Positions 7,535 to 16,464 of a stretch of 64,000 bases of DNA are shown piece after piece. Made by a program: the position numbers and the translations under genes. The number at the start of each line of letters is the position of its first letter. Positions within the stretch are counted from its first letter, which is position 1. Under the pieces are notes generated by a model. It saw only the letters and a list, made by a program, of their open reading frames with translations. It was not told the DNA's origin and made no database searches. Source of the DNA: Aliihoeflea sp052435735. Its GTDB lineage: Bacteria; Pseudomonadota; Alphaproteobacteria; Rhizobiales; Rhizobiaceae. The stretch lies in NCBI GenBank assembly GCA_052435735.1, contig JBQVNB010000006.1, forward strand, positions 1 through 64,000, in the 5' to 3' direction.

Positions 7535-8503
7535 ATGGCCGCACGAGCCGACGATCTGATCGACCGCAGACGGTTGCGGCGCAAGCTCTCATTCTGGCGC
7601 GTCGCCGCCATCCTGCTCGTCGCGGCGATCGTCGTCGCGACCACGGGCTATTTCTGGCGCGACGGCACCGGCGTGGGCATTGCGCACATCGCCCGCATCA
7701 AGATCGAGGGCACGATCACCGAGGACGAGGAGCTTCTGGAGCGTCTCGAGCGCGTCCGGGAATCGGCGATGGTCCGCGGCGTGATCCTGCACGTCAATTC
7801 GCCCGGCGGCACGACCGCGGGCGGCGAGGCGGTGTTTGAGGCGGTGCGCAAGCTGGCTGCCGAAAAGCCGGTCGTCGCGCAGGTCGGAACGCTCGCCGCC
7901 TCGGCCGGCTACATGATCGCCAGCGCCGCCGACCACATCGTCGCGCGCCAGTCCTCCATCGTCGGTTCGATCGGCGTCCTCTTCCAGTATCCGGACGTCA
8001 CCGGGCTGATGGACAATCTCGGGATCAAGGTGGACGGCGTGAAGTCCTCGCCGCTCAAGGCCGAGCCCTCGCCCTTCACGCCGACGACCGAGGAAGAACG
8101 CGCGATGATCCGCGCCCTCGTCATGGACAGTTATGAATGGTTCGTCGGCCTCGTTCAGGATCGCCGGCCGCTCGATCGCGCCGAGGTGCTGGCGCTTGCG
8201 GACGGCTCGATCTTCACCGGCCGTCAGGCGCTGGACAGCAAACTGGTCGACAGCCTCGGCGGCGAGGAGGAGGCGGTGCGCTGGCTGGGCACGCGCGGCG
8301 TCGATGGCGAACTCGAAGTCGTCGAGTGGAAGCCGCGCAATCAGGGCGGCTGGTGGGGTGTCGGATCGCAGGCGACCATCGCCTCGCTTCTCGGCCTCGA
8401 CCGCCTCGTGAACGCGCTTTTCGCCCGCGCCGGACTGGAGCCCTTGTTTCTTGACGGGCTTGTATCGGTCTGGCAACCTCGCTCCTCATCGACGGCCGAC
8501 TAA
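7535..8503 (+). CDS. sppA: Signal peptide peptidase SppA, short 36K type
   Basis: A 322-residue membrane-anchored serine protease. One N-terminal helix (VAAILLVAAIVVATTGYFW), then the ClpP-fold domain: NSPGGTTAGGEA, the nucleophile serine in LAASAGYMIAS, and the general-base lysine candidate in VKSSPLKAEPSPF. The short form lacks the N-terminal tandem domain of E. coli SppA. Degrades signal peptides and regulates membrane protein turnover. Start ATG at 7535 follows AGAAGAAGGACGACCGGC. Followed by ihfB, the usual rhizobial neighbour. Confidence 0.94.
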   Translation: MAARADDLIDRRRLRRKLSFWRVAAILLVAAIVVATTGYFWRDGTGVGIAHIARIKIEGTITEDEELLERLERVRESAMVRGVILHVNSPGGTTAGGEAVFEAVRKLAAEKPVVAQVGTLAASAGYMIASAADHIVARQSSIVGSIGVLFQYPDVTGLMDNLGIKVDGVKSSPLKAEPSPFTPTTEEERAMIRALVMDSYEWFVGLVQDRRPLDRAEVLALADGSIFTGRQALDSKLVDSLGGEEEAVRWLGTRGVDGELEVVEWKPRNQGGWWGVGSQATIASLLGLDRLVNALFARAGLEPLFLDGLVSVWQPRSSSTAD

Positions 8504-8660
8504 AAATTTAATGAAATCATTCGGCTAGAGCATCGTTGTCAGGAATGGTAACCGGTTTTGCGGATCGGTGCGATGCGCGATGGGTCATGTGGATCGCCAC
8601 AAGCTCCGACGAGGGGGCAGGCGGTCCTGCTGCGGCGGGTCCTGGGAGAGGGATGGGACG

Positions 8661-8951
8661 ATGATCAAATCCGAACTGGTGCAGACGATTGCCAACCGCA
8701 ATCCGCATCTTTTCCTTCGCGACGTCGAGAATATCGTCAACGCGATCTTCGACGAGATTACCGAGGCCCTGGCACAGGGAAACCGCGTGGAACTGCGCGG
8801 CTTCGGGGCCTTTTCGGTCAAGAACCGGCCAGCGCGCGTCGGGCGGAACCCGCGCACGGGCGAGGCCGTTGAAGTGGAGGAAAAGTGGGTCCCCTTCTTC
8901 AAGACCGGCAAGGAACTGCGCGAGCGGCTGAACACCGACGCCTCGTCCTGA
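8661..8951 (+). CDS. ihfB: Integration host factor subunit beta
   Basis: A 96-residue HU/IHF-fold DNA-bending protein, starting MIKSELVQTIANRNPHL. The beta-arm motif GRNPRTGEAVEV contains the proline that intercalates DNA. Forms a heterodimer with IhfA for nucleoid structure, recombination and sigma-54 promoters. The start at 8661 is preferred over the in-frame ATG at 8568 because it follows GGGAGAGGGATGGGACG and gives the family length. Confidence 0.96.
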   Translation: MIKSELVQTIANRNPHLFLRDVENIVNAIFDEITEALAQGNRVELRGFGAFSVKNRPARVGRNPRTGEAVEVEEKWVPFFKTGKELRERLNTDASS

Positions 8952-8979
8952 GCAGCCAAGCCCGCCAAACGGAGCACCT

Positions 8980-9285
8980 ATGCGCAAATTCGTCGGCCTC
9001 GCCATCTATCTTCCGGTAGCGATCCTCCTGATCGCGCTTGCGGTGGCGAACCGCGGCTGGGTGCCGTTCTCGCTCGATCCGTTCAACGCCGACAATCCGG
9101 CGCTCACCTTCCAGGCGCCGCTTTTCGTTCTTCTGTTCCTGACGCTGGTGCTGGGCATGTTCCTCGGCTCGATCGCGACCTGGCTGCGCCAGGCGCCCTA
9201 TCGCAAGATGGCCCGCCAGCAACGCGCCCAGCAGCCCGAATCCACGGACGCTTCCGGCAAGGTCGTCGCCCGCCCACGCGCCTAG
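8980..9285 (+). CDS. LapA family (DUF1049) inner-membrane protein
   Basis: A 101-residue protein with two transmembrane helices: LAIYLPVAILLIALAVANRGWV and LFVLLFLTLVLGMFLGSIATWL. NRGWVPFSLDP between them is typical of the LapA/DUF1049 family (lipopolysaccharide assembly protein A). E. coli LapA acts with LapB in control of LpxC turnover; whether that holds here is unknown. It follows ihfB by 28 nt, the same context as in many proteobacteria. Its stop codon shares bases with the stop of the convergent HAD gene. Confidence 0.85.
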   Translation: MRKFVGLAIYLPVAILLIALAVANRGWVPFSLDPFNADNPALTFQAPLFVLLFLTLVLGMFLGSIATWLRQAPYRKMARQQRAQQPESTDASGKVVARPRA

Positions 9286-9986
9286 CCGTCGATTTCACCG
9301 ACCAGCGCGGCCAGCCCGGAAAGGTCCGCCATCTCGCGAAAGCGCGGATGTGCGTCCGGCTTGTCGGCGTGCTCGAAGCTCCATGTCAGGTCGTGCGGCA
9401 CGTAGACGCCCCAGCTCCCCGCATCGAGTGCCGGGACGACGTCCGACTTGAGCGAGTTGCCGATCATCATTGCCGTGGACGGGTCGTGCCCGCCGACCGA
9501 GAAGATGCGCGCATAGGTCGCCTCGCTCTTGTCCGAAACGATTTCCACCGCGTCGAAATGCTCGCCGAGCCCCGATGCGGCGAGCTTGCGCTCCTGGTCG
9601 AAAAGGTCGCCCTTTGTGATGAGGACCAGACGATAGCGCCCCGCAAGCGCCTCCAGCGCCTCGGCGGCATGCGGCAGCGTCTCGACCGGATGGCGCAGCA
9701 TCTCGCGGCCGGCCGCGAGGATCTTCGCGATCGTCTCCGCCGGCACCCGCCCATCCGTGATCTCGATCGCCGTCTCGATCATCGACAAGGTGAAGCCCTT
9801 GATGCCGAAACCGTAATGCCCGAGATTACGCTTCTCGGCCTCGAGCAGCCGCTGCGTCAGATGCTCCCTTTCCGCGTGATCGGCCAGCAGCGCGGCAAAA
9901 TGCGCCTCGGTCATGCGGAAGAACTGTTCATTCTGCCACAATGTGTCGTCGGCATCGAAGCCGATGGTCGTGAGTGCGCCTGCCAT
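9282..9986 (-). CDS. HAD-superfamily hydrolase
   Basis: A 234-residue phosphatase-like protein. HAD motif I is GFDADDTLW (residues 8-16, with the nucleophile Asp), motif II is LVLITKGD, and motif III/IV is around VEIVSDKSE and MMIGNSLKSDVVPALDAG. The cap domain between residues 25 and 95 is helical (C1 type). The substrate cannot be told. The start at MAGALTTIGFDADD was chosen because motif I should lie close to the N-terminus. Converges with the lapA-type gene, overlapping at the stops. Confidence 0.85.
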   Translation of the reverse strand: MAGALTTIGFDADDTLWQNEQFFRMTEAHFAALLADHAEREHLTQRLLEAEKRNLGHYGFGIKGFTLSMIETAIEITDGRVPAETIAKILAAGREMLRHPVETLPHAAEALEALAGRYRLVLITKGDLFDQERKLAASGLGEHFDAVEIVSDKSEATYARIFSVGGHDPSTAMMIGNSLKSDVVPALDAGSWGVYVPHDLTWSFEHADKPDAHPRFREMADLSGLAALVGEIDG

Positions 9987-10045
9987 CTGCCGCCAATCCC
10001 TTTCGGACCGGCGGCAGAATTCATTGCATGCGAGCGATGTCAAGC

Positions 10046-10444
10046 TCAGCCGAAGGGGAAGCGCCGTCCGCTGGCGTTGATCATCGTGTAGCTGGTTCCG
10101 TTGGTGACGACCCGGTCGCAGCGGTTGGCGCCGGTGTTGAACTTTACACAGACGCGACCGTCAGTAATCTCGTAGCGGCCCGGGTCGGCGCCGCGATAGA
10201 GATAGGTGCCGTCGGCCTTGTAGGTCATGCCGCCGGACATCGTCCGGCCCACGGCTACGGCGCGGATTTCATCCGCAGTGGCCGGACGTTCGGCCGCGGC
10301 TGCCGGCGCCGATGCTGCCGCGGCGTTGGCCGCGGGGTCCGCGCTTTGGCAGGCTGCAAGCGCCAGGGGCGCCGCAACTGCTAGAGCGACGGCAAAAATA
10401 GAGTGCGCCCGGCGAATGCCGGACAACAACATGATGTTGGACAT
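10046..10444 (-). CDS. Small predicted lipoprotein
   Basis: A 132-residue protein with a type II signal peptide ending in the lipobox LAAC (Cys at about residue 32). An Ala-rich linker (about 33-52) is followed by a compact domain with GRTMSGGMTYKADGTYLYRG, RYEITDGRVCVKF and NRCDRV. The two internal cysteines could form a disulphide. I do not recognise a named family; the pattern resembles short rhizobial envelope proteins that begin a domain with a conserved Gly-rich turn. Start at 10442-10444, upstream AGATGCTCC gives weak ribosome-binding support. The segment at 10480-10520 upstream is AT-rich and likely contains the promoter. Confidence 0.7.
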   Translation of the reverse strand: MSNIMLLSGIRRAHSIFAVALAVAAPLALAACQSADPAANAAAASAPAAAAERPATADEIRAVAVGRTMSGGMTYKADGTYLYRGADPGRYEITDGRVCVKFNTGANRCDRVVTNGTSYTMINASGRRFPFG

Positions 10445-10602
10445 AGGAGCATCTCTTCTGTCTTGAAGCAGGAATGGTGGCCCCTCTAAGTAAATATGCA
10501 TATTTTTACTTGAACCGCAAGTATCCATGTTGCGGACGCCGGCCCAAGCCACGAACCGCGTGGTGCCGGCTTTCCTGCATTCCTTGCGGTTGCCGCGCCT
10601 CT

Positions 10603-11655
10603 ATGGCAGAAGCGCGCGCATCTGTCCTGAACGAGAACGAGAGCTTGAAATCCAGGGAGCGCAACAGGCGCCGCGACCGGCCCGAGACGTCCGACCGTGC
10701 GCCGCAATCCGCGCCGGCGCCGAAGGCCGCGCGCGATCTGTCGCGCCGCAAGGGCGCGTTGCCGGCAGAAAACCTGCCGCTGATCCTCGAGGTCGCGCCG
10801 AATGACGACTATGCGCTGATCGATTCCGGCGCCGGGCTGAAGCTCGAGCAGTACGGCCCCTACCGCATCGTGCGCCCGGAAGGGCAGGCGATCTGGCAGC
10901 CGGCGCTCGGGCCCCGCGATTGGGAGAACGTCGACGCGGTCTTCACCGGCGACACCGACGAGGAAGGCATGGGCCGCTGGCGCTTTCCGAAAAGCCCGCT
11001 CGGCGAGACTTGGCCGATGAAGCATGACGGGATCGACTATCTCGGCCGCTTCACCTCGTTCCGCCATGTCGGCGTCTTCCCCGAGCAGGCCTCGCACTGG
11101 TCGCAGATGGAAGACTGGATCAAGGCGGCCAAGCGGCCGGTCAAGGTCCTGAACCTCTTCGGCTATACCGGCCTCGCCTCGCTGGTTGCCGCACGCGCCG
11201 GCGCCGAGGTCACCCATGTCGACGCCTCGAAGAAGGCGATCGGCTGGGCGCGCGAGAATCAGGAAATGGCGGGCCTCGCCGACAAGCCGATCCGCTGGAT
11301 CTGCGAGGACGCGATGAAGTTCGTCGAGCGCGAGGAGCGCCGCGACAGCCGCTACGACATCATTCTATTCGACCCGCCCGCCTATGGGCGCGGCCCCAAG
11401 GGCGAGGTCTGGCAGCTTTTCGAGGACCTGCCGGCGATGGCCGACATCTGCCGCTCGATCCTGACGGACAGGCCCATCGGCGTCGTCCTGACGGCTTATT
11501 CGATCCGCTCGTCCTTCTTCGCGATCCACGCCTTGATGCGCGACATCTTCGCAGGTCAGGGCGGGTGCGTGGAATCGGGCGAACTCATCATTCGCGAGAA
11601 GTCCGCCGGCCGCGCGCTGTCGACCTCGCTCTTTTCGCGGTGGGTGGCGCAATGA
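10603..11655 (+). CDS. Class I SAM-dependent rRNA methyltransferase (COG1092-like)
   Basis: A 350-residue methyltransferase. After a basic, Pro/Ala-rich N-terminal tail (residues 1-50), the Rossmann core shows the SAM-binding motif LNLFGYTGLASLVAARAG and the catalytic-site motif FDPPAYGRGP. It resembles the RlmI/RlmK group of 23S rRNA methylases but lacks an obvious PUA domain, so the target base is uncertain. The start at 10603 is a choice; other upstream starts would overlap the divergent promoter of the lipoprotein gene. Its stop overlaps the start of the next RNA methyltransferase gene (ATGA). Confidence 0.85.
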   Translation: MAEARASVLNENESLKSRERNRRRDRPETSDRAPQSAPAPKAARDLSRRKGALPAENLPLILEVAPNDDYALIDSGAGLKLEQYGPYRIVRPEGQAIWQPALGPRDWENVDAVFTGDTDEEGMGRWRFPKSPLGETWPMKHDGIDYLGRFTSFRHVGVFPEQASHWSQMEDWIKAAKRPVKVLNLFGYTGLASLVAARAGAEVTHVDASKKAIGWARENQEMAGLADKPIRWICEDAMKFVEREERRDSRYDIILFDPPAYGRGPKGEVWQLFEDLPAMADICRSILTDRPIGVVLTAYSIRSSFFAIHALMRDIFAGQGGCVESGELIIREKSAGRALSTSLFSRWVAQ

Positions 11656-12503
11656 GCGAGCCGAGGACGCCCCGCGTGGGCCAGGTGAAGGAAATCACCA
11701 GCCTCTCCAATCCGATCGTCAAGGACATCAAGGCGCTGGCCTTGAAGAAATTCCGCGACGAACAGCACGCCTTCATGGCCGAGGGGTTGAAGCTCGTCAT
11801 CGACGCGCTCGAGGGCGGCTGGACGATCCGGACGCTGATCTATTCCAAGGCCGGCATCGGCAATCCGGCGGTGGAGAAGGTCGCCGCGCGCACCGTCGCG
11901 CTGGGCGGTCTGGTGCTCGAAGTCTCCGAAAAGGTGCTCGGCGCGATCACCCGCCGCGACAATCCGCAGATGGTCGTCGGCGTCTTCGAGCAGAAGCTGA
12001 CGAAGCTGCCCGACATCCGCCTTTCTGCCGGCGATGTCTGGGTGGCGCTCGACAGGGTGCGCGATCCGGGCAATCTCGGCACCATCATCCGCACGGTCGA
12101 CGCGGTCGGCGCCAAGGGCGTGGTCCTCGTCGGCGAGACGACCGATCCGTTCTCCCTCGAAACCGTACGCGCCACGATGGGCTCGGTCTTTTCCGTGCCC
12201 GTCGCGCGCGCGACGCCGGAGGCCTTCCTCGCCTGGAAGGCGAAGGCGGGCGCCATGCTCGTCGGCACGCATCTCAACGGCTCCGTCGATTATCGCACGC
12301 CGCGCTATCAGGGCCGCCCGGTCGTCCTCCTGATGGGCAACGAGCAGCAGGGCCTGCCGGACGAACTGGCCCGCGCCTGCGACGAACTGGTGCGGATTCC
12401 CCAGGCCGGACGCGCCGATTCGCTCAATCTGTCGGTTGCGACCGGCATCATGCTTTACGAGGTGCGCCGCGCCGCCCTCGAAATCGGAGACAGACTGGCG
12501 TGA
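11652..12503 (+). CDS. TrmH/SpoU family RNA 2'-O-methyltransferase
   Basis: A 283-residue SPOUT methyltransferase. An L30e-like substrate-binding domain (about residues 10-105) is followed by the knotted SpoU domain with LDRVRDPGNLGTIIRT, LLMGNEQQGLP and IPQAGRADSLNLSVATGIM. These are the three family motifs. It transfers methyl from SAM to ribose 2'-OH of rRNA or tRNA. Start ATG overlaps the previous stop by 4 nt and its own stop overlaps the lspA start, giving a tightly coupled three-gene operon. Confidence 0.92.
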   Translation: MSEPRTPRVGQVKEITSLSNPIVKDIKALALKKFRDEQHAFMAEGLKLVIDALEGGWTIRTLIYSKAGIGNPAVEKVAARTVALGGLVLEVSEKVLGAITRRDNPQMVVGVFEQKLTKLPDIRLSAGDVWVALDRVRDPGNLGTIIRTVDAVGAKGVVLVGETTDPFSLETVRATMGSVFSVPVARATPEAFLAWKAKAGAMLVGTHLNGSVDYRTPRYQGRPVVLLMGNEQQGLPDELARACDELVRIPQAGRADSLNLSVATGIMLYEVRRAALEIGDRLA

Positions 12504-13000
12504 GCGAAACCCATCCCCGCAATCCGCGCGTCCTGATCGGCTACGGCCTCGTCGTCATCGTCGCCGTCGCGCTCGACCAGTGGATCAAATTCTGGGTCGA
12601 AACGCACATGGCGATGCACGAGCGCATCGATATCGTGCCGATGCTGGCGCTGTTCCGCACCCACAACACCGGCATCGCCTTCTCGCTCCTGTCCGAGTTC
12701 GGCTCCGTCGGCCTCGTCGTGATGACGGGCGCGGTGACGCTGTTCGTCCTCTATCTCGCCGCCAAGTCCGAACCGCACCAGCGCTGGGCGCGGCTCGGCT
12801 TCGCGCTGATCATCGGCGGCGCGATCGGCAATCTGATCGACCGCGTCTGGCTCGGCTACGTCGTCGATTACGTCCTCTTCCACCTGCCCAACTGGTCGTT
12901 CGCGGTGTTCAATCTCGCCGACGCCTTCATCACGGTCGGTGCGATGCTGGTGGTCCTCGAAGAGATCATCGCCTGGCGCAAGTCCCGCACGCCAAGTTGA
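12500..13000 (+). CDS. lspA: Lipoprotein signal peptidase (signal peptidase II)
   Basis: A 166-residue inner-membrane aspartic protease with four predicted helices. The two catalytic aspartates lie in GGAIGNLIDR and FNLADAFITVG; the RTHNTGIAFS motif is also conserved. Cleaves prolipoproteins before the lipidated cysteine; several lipoproteins in this window would be substrates. Translation starts at GTG 12500-12502, overlapping the previous stop (GTGA). Confidence 0.96.
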   Translation: MSETHPRNPRVLIGYGLVVIVAVALDQWIKFWVETHMAMHERIDIVPMLALFRTHNTGIAFSLLSEFGSVGLVVMTGAVTLFVLYLAAKSEPHQRWARLGFALIIGGAIGNLIDRVWLGYVVDYVLFHLPNWSFAVFNLADAFITVGAMLVVLEEIIAWRKSRTPS

Positions 13001-13060
13001 CGGCGCGCATCTGACGTCGGAAACTCGCTGCAACGCAAAAGCAGATTTCAGGGAGTTTCG

Positions 13061-14050
13061 ATGTCGGAGAGTTTCAAGGCCATCCTCGTCTCGCGCGACG
13101 ACAACAAGGTCCAGTCGGTCAACACGGTCGATCTGACCGACGCCGACCTGATGGAGGGCGACGTCACCATCGCCGTCGAGGCCACCACGGTCAATTACAA
13201 GGACGGGCTGGCGATCACCGGCAAGGCGCCCGTCGTGCGCAAATGGCCGCTGATCCCCGGCATCGATTTCGCCGGCACGGTCTCGGCTTCGAGCCATCCG
13301 GACTGGAAGGCCGGCGACAAGGTCATCCTGAACGGCTGGGGGGTCGGCGAGACCCATCACGGCGCCTATGCGGGCCGCGCGCGGGTCAAGGGAGACTGGC
13401 TGGTGCGCCTGCCCGCCGGCATGACCGCGAAGGATGCGATGGCGGTCGGCACCGCCGGATACACGGCGATGCTCTGCGTCATGGCGCTGGAGCGGCACGG
13501 CATCGTTCCCGCCCGCGGCCCGGTCGTGGTGACGGGCGCCGCCGGCGGCGTCGGCTCGGTCGCGATCGCGATCCTCGCCCGCCTCGGCTACCGCGTCATC
13601 GCCTCGACCGGCCGGACTTCGGAAAGCGACTATCTGAAATCGCTCGGCGCGAGCGACATTATCGACCGCGAGGAACTGTCGCAGCCGGCCAAGGCGCTCG
13701 GCAAGGAACGCTGGGCCGGCGGCATCGATGCGGTCGGCAGCCACACGCTGGCGAACGTCCTGTCGATGACCTCCTATGGCGGCGCGGTCGCTGCCTGCGG
13801 GCTGGCCGGCGGCATGGACCTGCCGACCAGCGTTGCGCCCTTCATCCTGCGCGGCGTTTCGCTGCTCGGCATCGATTCGGTGATGGCCCCGCGCGAAATC
13901 CGTGAGGAGGCGTGGAAGCGCATCGGCACCGATCTCGATGCCGCCAAGCTCGCCTCCATCGCCACGACCATCGGTTTCGACGGCATCGAACAGGCGGCGC
14001 GCGACATCGTCGACGGCAAGGTCAGGGGCCGCGTGGTCGTCGAAATGTAG
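13061..14050 (+). CDS. acuI: Acrylyl-CoA reductase (NADPH), AcuI/YhdH type
   Basis: A 329-residue zinc-free medium-chain dehydrogenase/reductase. ATTVNYKDGLAITGKAPVVR and PGIDFAGTV in the GroES-like half are characteristic of AcuI/YhdH. The nucleotide-binding motif is TGAAGGVGSVAI (about residue 155), and STGRTSESDYL follows. AcuI reduces toxic acryloyl-CoA to propionyl-CoA, which matters in DMSP and 3-hydroxypropionate metabolism in alphaproteobacteria. Stands alone after lspA; AGGGAGTTTCG precedes the ATG. Confidence 0.88.
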   Translation: MSESFKAILVSRDDNKVQSVNTVDLTDADLMEGDVTIAVEATTVNYKDGLAITGKAPVVRKWPLIPGIDFAGTVSASSHPDWKAGDKVILNGWGVGETHHGAYAGRARVKGDWLVRLPAGMTAKDAMAVGTAGYTAMLCVMALERHGIVPARGPVVVTGAAGGVGSVAIAILARLGYRVIASTGRTSESDYLKSLGASDIIDREELSQPAKALGKERWAGGIDAVGSHTLANVLSMTSYGGAVAACGLAGGMDLPTSVAPFILRGVSLLGIDSVMAPREIREEAWKRIGTDLDAAKLASIATTIGFDGIEQAARDIVDGKVRGRVVVEM

Positions 14051-14137
14051 AGCCCTTTGAGGGGCTTTCGGCGCAATCGCTAAAATTGGAACGATTGCGC
14101 CGATCCTTCCCTAACGGGGCCGTGGCATGGTTCGGCG

Positions 14138-16375
14138 ATGAAGCCGGGCCTCCATACGCGCCGCGCGGGCAGCGAGCCGACCGCCGCCATCGGGCACGCG
14201 GACGACGCGTCGTCGCGCCGCGTCGTCGCCTCGCCGCCCATGGCGATGGATCTGCCGGATGCGCCGCAACCGGCGATCTATACGGCCGGACTGCCGGTCG
14301 CCGGTTTCCTGATGGCGATCGCTGCCGTCGCCTTCCTGACCGACGCGTCCTATCTCGTTTCCGTACCGCTCGTCGCCGGCGCACTGACGCTGGCCGGCCT
14401 TTCGCTCTTCGCCCCGCAGCGTGCCATGCGCAGGAAGGCGGGTCCGGCGCGGCTGCGTCTGCCCGCGCCTGCGGTGCCGCCGCTCGACCCCTGGTCGACG
14501 CCGGACCTGATCGAGGCGCTGGGCCTCGGCCGCATGACCCGTGACGGCGACGGCCATATCCTCGCGATCAACGCTGAACTCGCGCGGATGCTCGGCCACG
14601 AGCCGACAAAACTGCGCGGCGCCACGTTGAAATCCCTGGGCGTCGACCTTGCGAGCGCACCCGATGCCGCCTTTGCTGCCAGACCCGCGATCAGCGCTTT
14701 GGAATTCGCGCTGCCCGGCCAGCCGACGGAGCGCTGGCTTTCCTGGCTGGAACTGTCCGAGCGCCGCCAGGACGGCACGGTCCGCCATCATGCGGTCGCC
14801 CGCGACATCACCCAGCGCAAGACCGCGGAAGCGGCAGGCGAGGTCTCGCGCCGGCAGGCGGTCGAGGCGAGCCGCGCGAAGTCGCGCTTCCTCGCCACCG
14901 TCAGCCACGAGATCCGCACGCCGATGAACGGCATCATGGGCATGGCGCAGCTTCTCGGCCAGACGGCGCTGTCGCCCGAACAATCGACCTATGTCGGGGC
15001 GATCTCGACCTCGTCGAGCGCGCTTCTGGCGCTGATCGAGGATCTGCTCGACTATTCCAAGATCGAGAGCGGCCGTCTCGATCTCGACCGCCGCCCGACC
15101 GACCTGCGCGAATTGTGTGAGAACGTCGTCGAACTTCTGGCCGCGCGCGCCCATGCCAAGGGTATCGGACTCGGCCTCTACGTCGCCGCCGACGTGCCGG
15201 AGCGCGCGCTGCTCGACGGCGGCAAGGTCCGGCAGATCCTTCTCAACCTCGTCGGCAACGCGATCAAGTTCACCGATCGCGGCGGGGTCCTGGTGAAGCT
15301 GGTTCGCAAGCGCGTCGATGGCGTCGAGATGATCCGGCTGAGCGTGCGCGACACCGGGCCCGGCCTTGCGCCCGCCGATTTGTCGCGCATCTTCATGGAA
15401 TACGAGCAGGCAGGCTCGGACGCGGCGCTGCGGCAGGCGGGGGCGGGGCTCGGTCTGGCGATCTCCCAGCGCATAGCCGAGGCGATGGGGGGCCGGCTGA
15501 CGGCGGCGAGCAAGCCTGCCTACGGCAGCATCTTCGCGGCGCAGATTCCCATCGAGGTGCTGGAGGAATCGTCCCCCGGCGCGCCGCTGTCCGGCAAGCG
15601 CGTGCTGATCGTCTCGCGCAACCGCATGGAGGCGGAGGCGATGGCGCTGTGCGTGCGCGATCATGGCGGCATGGCCGCCGTCGCGCGCACGGTCGAAGAG
15701 GCGGCTCACCTTGCCGAAGGCAGCGGCTTCACGCTTCTGGTAGTCGACGCCGCACTGGAGAACGACGATGGCGCGCTGTTGCGCCGGCTTCGTCAGGTCT
15801 GCGGTCATGACGCGCCCGCGATCACCCTGGTCGACCCCAAGTCGCGCGGCCGGATGGGGCATTTGCGCGCCCACGGCTATGGCCATTTCCTGCCGCGCCC
15901 GCTCCGGCGCGACACGCTGCTAAAGGTCCTGCTCGAACGGATCGAGCAGGCGAGGCCAACACGGCGCATGACGCTCGCCCAGGCGCGCACCGCGCTCAGC
16001 GTCCTCGTCGCCGAGGACAATGAGATCAACGCGCTTCTCGCCCGCTCCGCTCTGACCCGCGCCGGCCATCGCGTCGAGACCGTCGCCAACGGGCGGCTCG
16101 CGCTGGAAGCCGCCACGATGCGGCCCGGCATGCGTTTCGACGTCATTCTGATGGATCTGCAGATGCCGGTCATGGACGGCTCGCAAGCCATCGCCGCGAT
16201 CCGCGCCCATGAAGCCGAGAACGGCCTGCCGAGCGTGCCGATCCTGGTCCTGACCGCCGACGACCGGGCCGAAAGCCGGCAAACGATCCTCGCGCTCGGC
16301 GCATCCGGCGTCATCGCAAAGCCCGTCGACCCGGCCCGCCTCATCGCCGTTCTGGACGAGACGGCGGCTCGCTGA
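14138..16375 (+). CDS. Hybrid sensor histidine kinase with one pseudo-receiver and one receiver
   Basis: A 745-residue membrane hybrid kinase. Two adjacent helices at about 48-92, a PAS-like region (about 118-228), a HisKA dimerisation helix with the phospho-histidine at about 257 in ATVSHEIRTPMNG, then a HATPase domain (NLVGNAIKF, DTGPGL, GAGLGLAIS). Next comes a degenerate receiver (KRVLIVSRNRMEAEAM, lacking the acidic pair), then an intact C-terminal receiver with Asp near 673 in ILMDLQMPVMDG and Lys in VIAKPVDP. No cognate response regulator is adjacent. The signal is unknown. The start is uncertain because no good ribosome-binding site precedes the ATG at 14138. Confidence 0.9.
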   Translation: MKPGLHTRRAGSEPTAAIGHADDASSRRVVASPPMAMDLPDAPQPAIYTAGLPVAGFLMAIAAVAFLTDASYLVSVPLVAGALTLAGLSLFAPQRAMRRKAGPARLRLPAPAVPPLDPWSTPDLIEALGLGRMTRDGDGHILAINAELARMLGHEPTKLRGATLKSLGVDLASAPDAAFAARPAISALEFALPGQPTERWLSWLELSERRQDGTVRHHAVARDITQRKTAEAAGEVSRRQAVEASRAKSRFLATVSHEIRTPMNGIMGMAQLLGQTALSPEQSTYVGAISTSSSALLALIEDLLDYSKIESGRLDLDRRPTDLRELCENVVELLAARAHAKGIGLGLYVAADVPERALLDGGKVRQILLNLVGNAIKFTDRGGVLVKLVRKRVDGVEMIRLSVRDTGPGLAPADLSRIFMEYEQAGSDAALRQAGAGLGLAISQRIAEAMGGRLTAASKPAYGSIFAAQIPIEVLEESSPGAPLSGKRVLIVSRNRMEAEAMALCVRDHGGMAAVARTVEEAAHLAEGSGFTLLVVDAALENDDGALLRRLRQVCGHDAPAITLVDPKSRGRMGHLRAHGYGHFLPRPLRRDTLLKVLLERIEQARPTRRMTLAQARTALSVLVAEDNEINALLARSALTRAGHRVETVANGRLALEAATMRPGMRFDVILMDLQMPVMDGSQAIAAIRAHEAENGLPSVPILVLTADDRAESRQTILALGASGVIAKPVDPARLIAVLDETAAR

Positions 16376-16464
16376 CCTGCCGGCGGCGTGACTTTCGCGC
16401 CTGTCATGATAATGTTGCCCAAGGCGGCTATGGATCGCACATCCGGTGATGTGGAGACTGGCCG

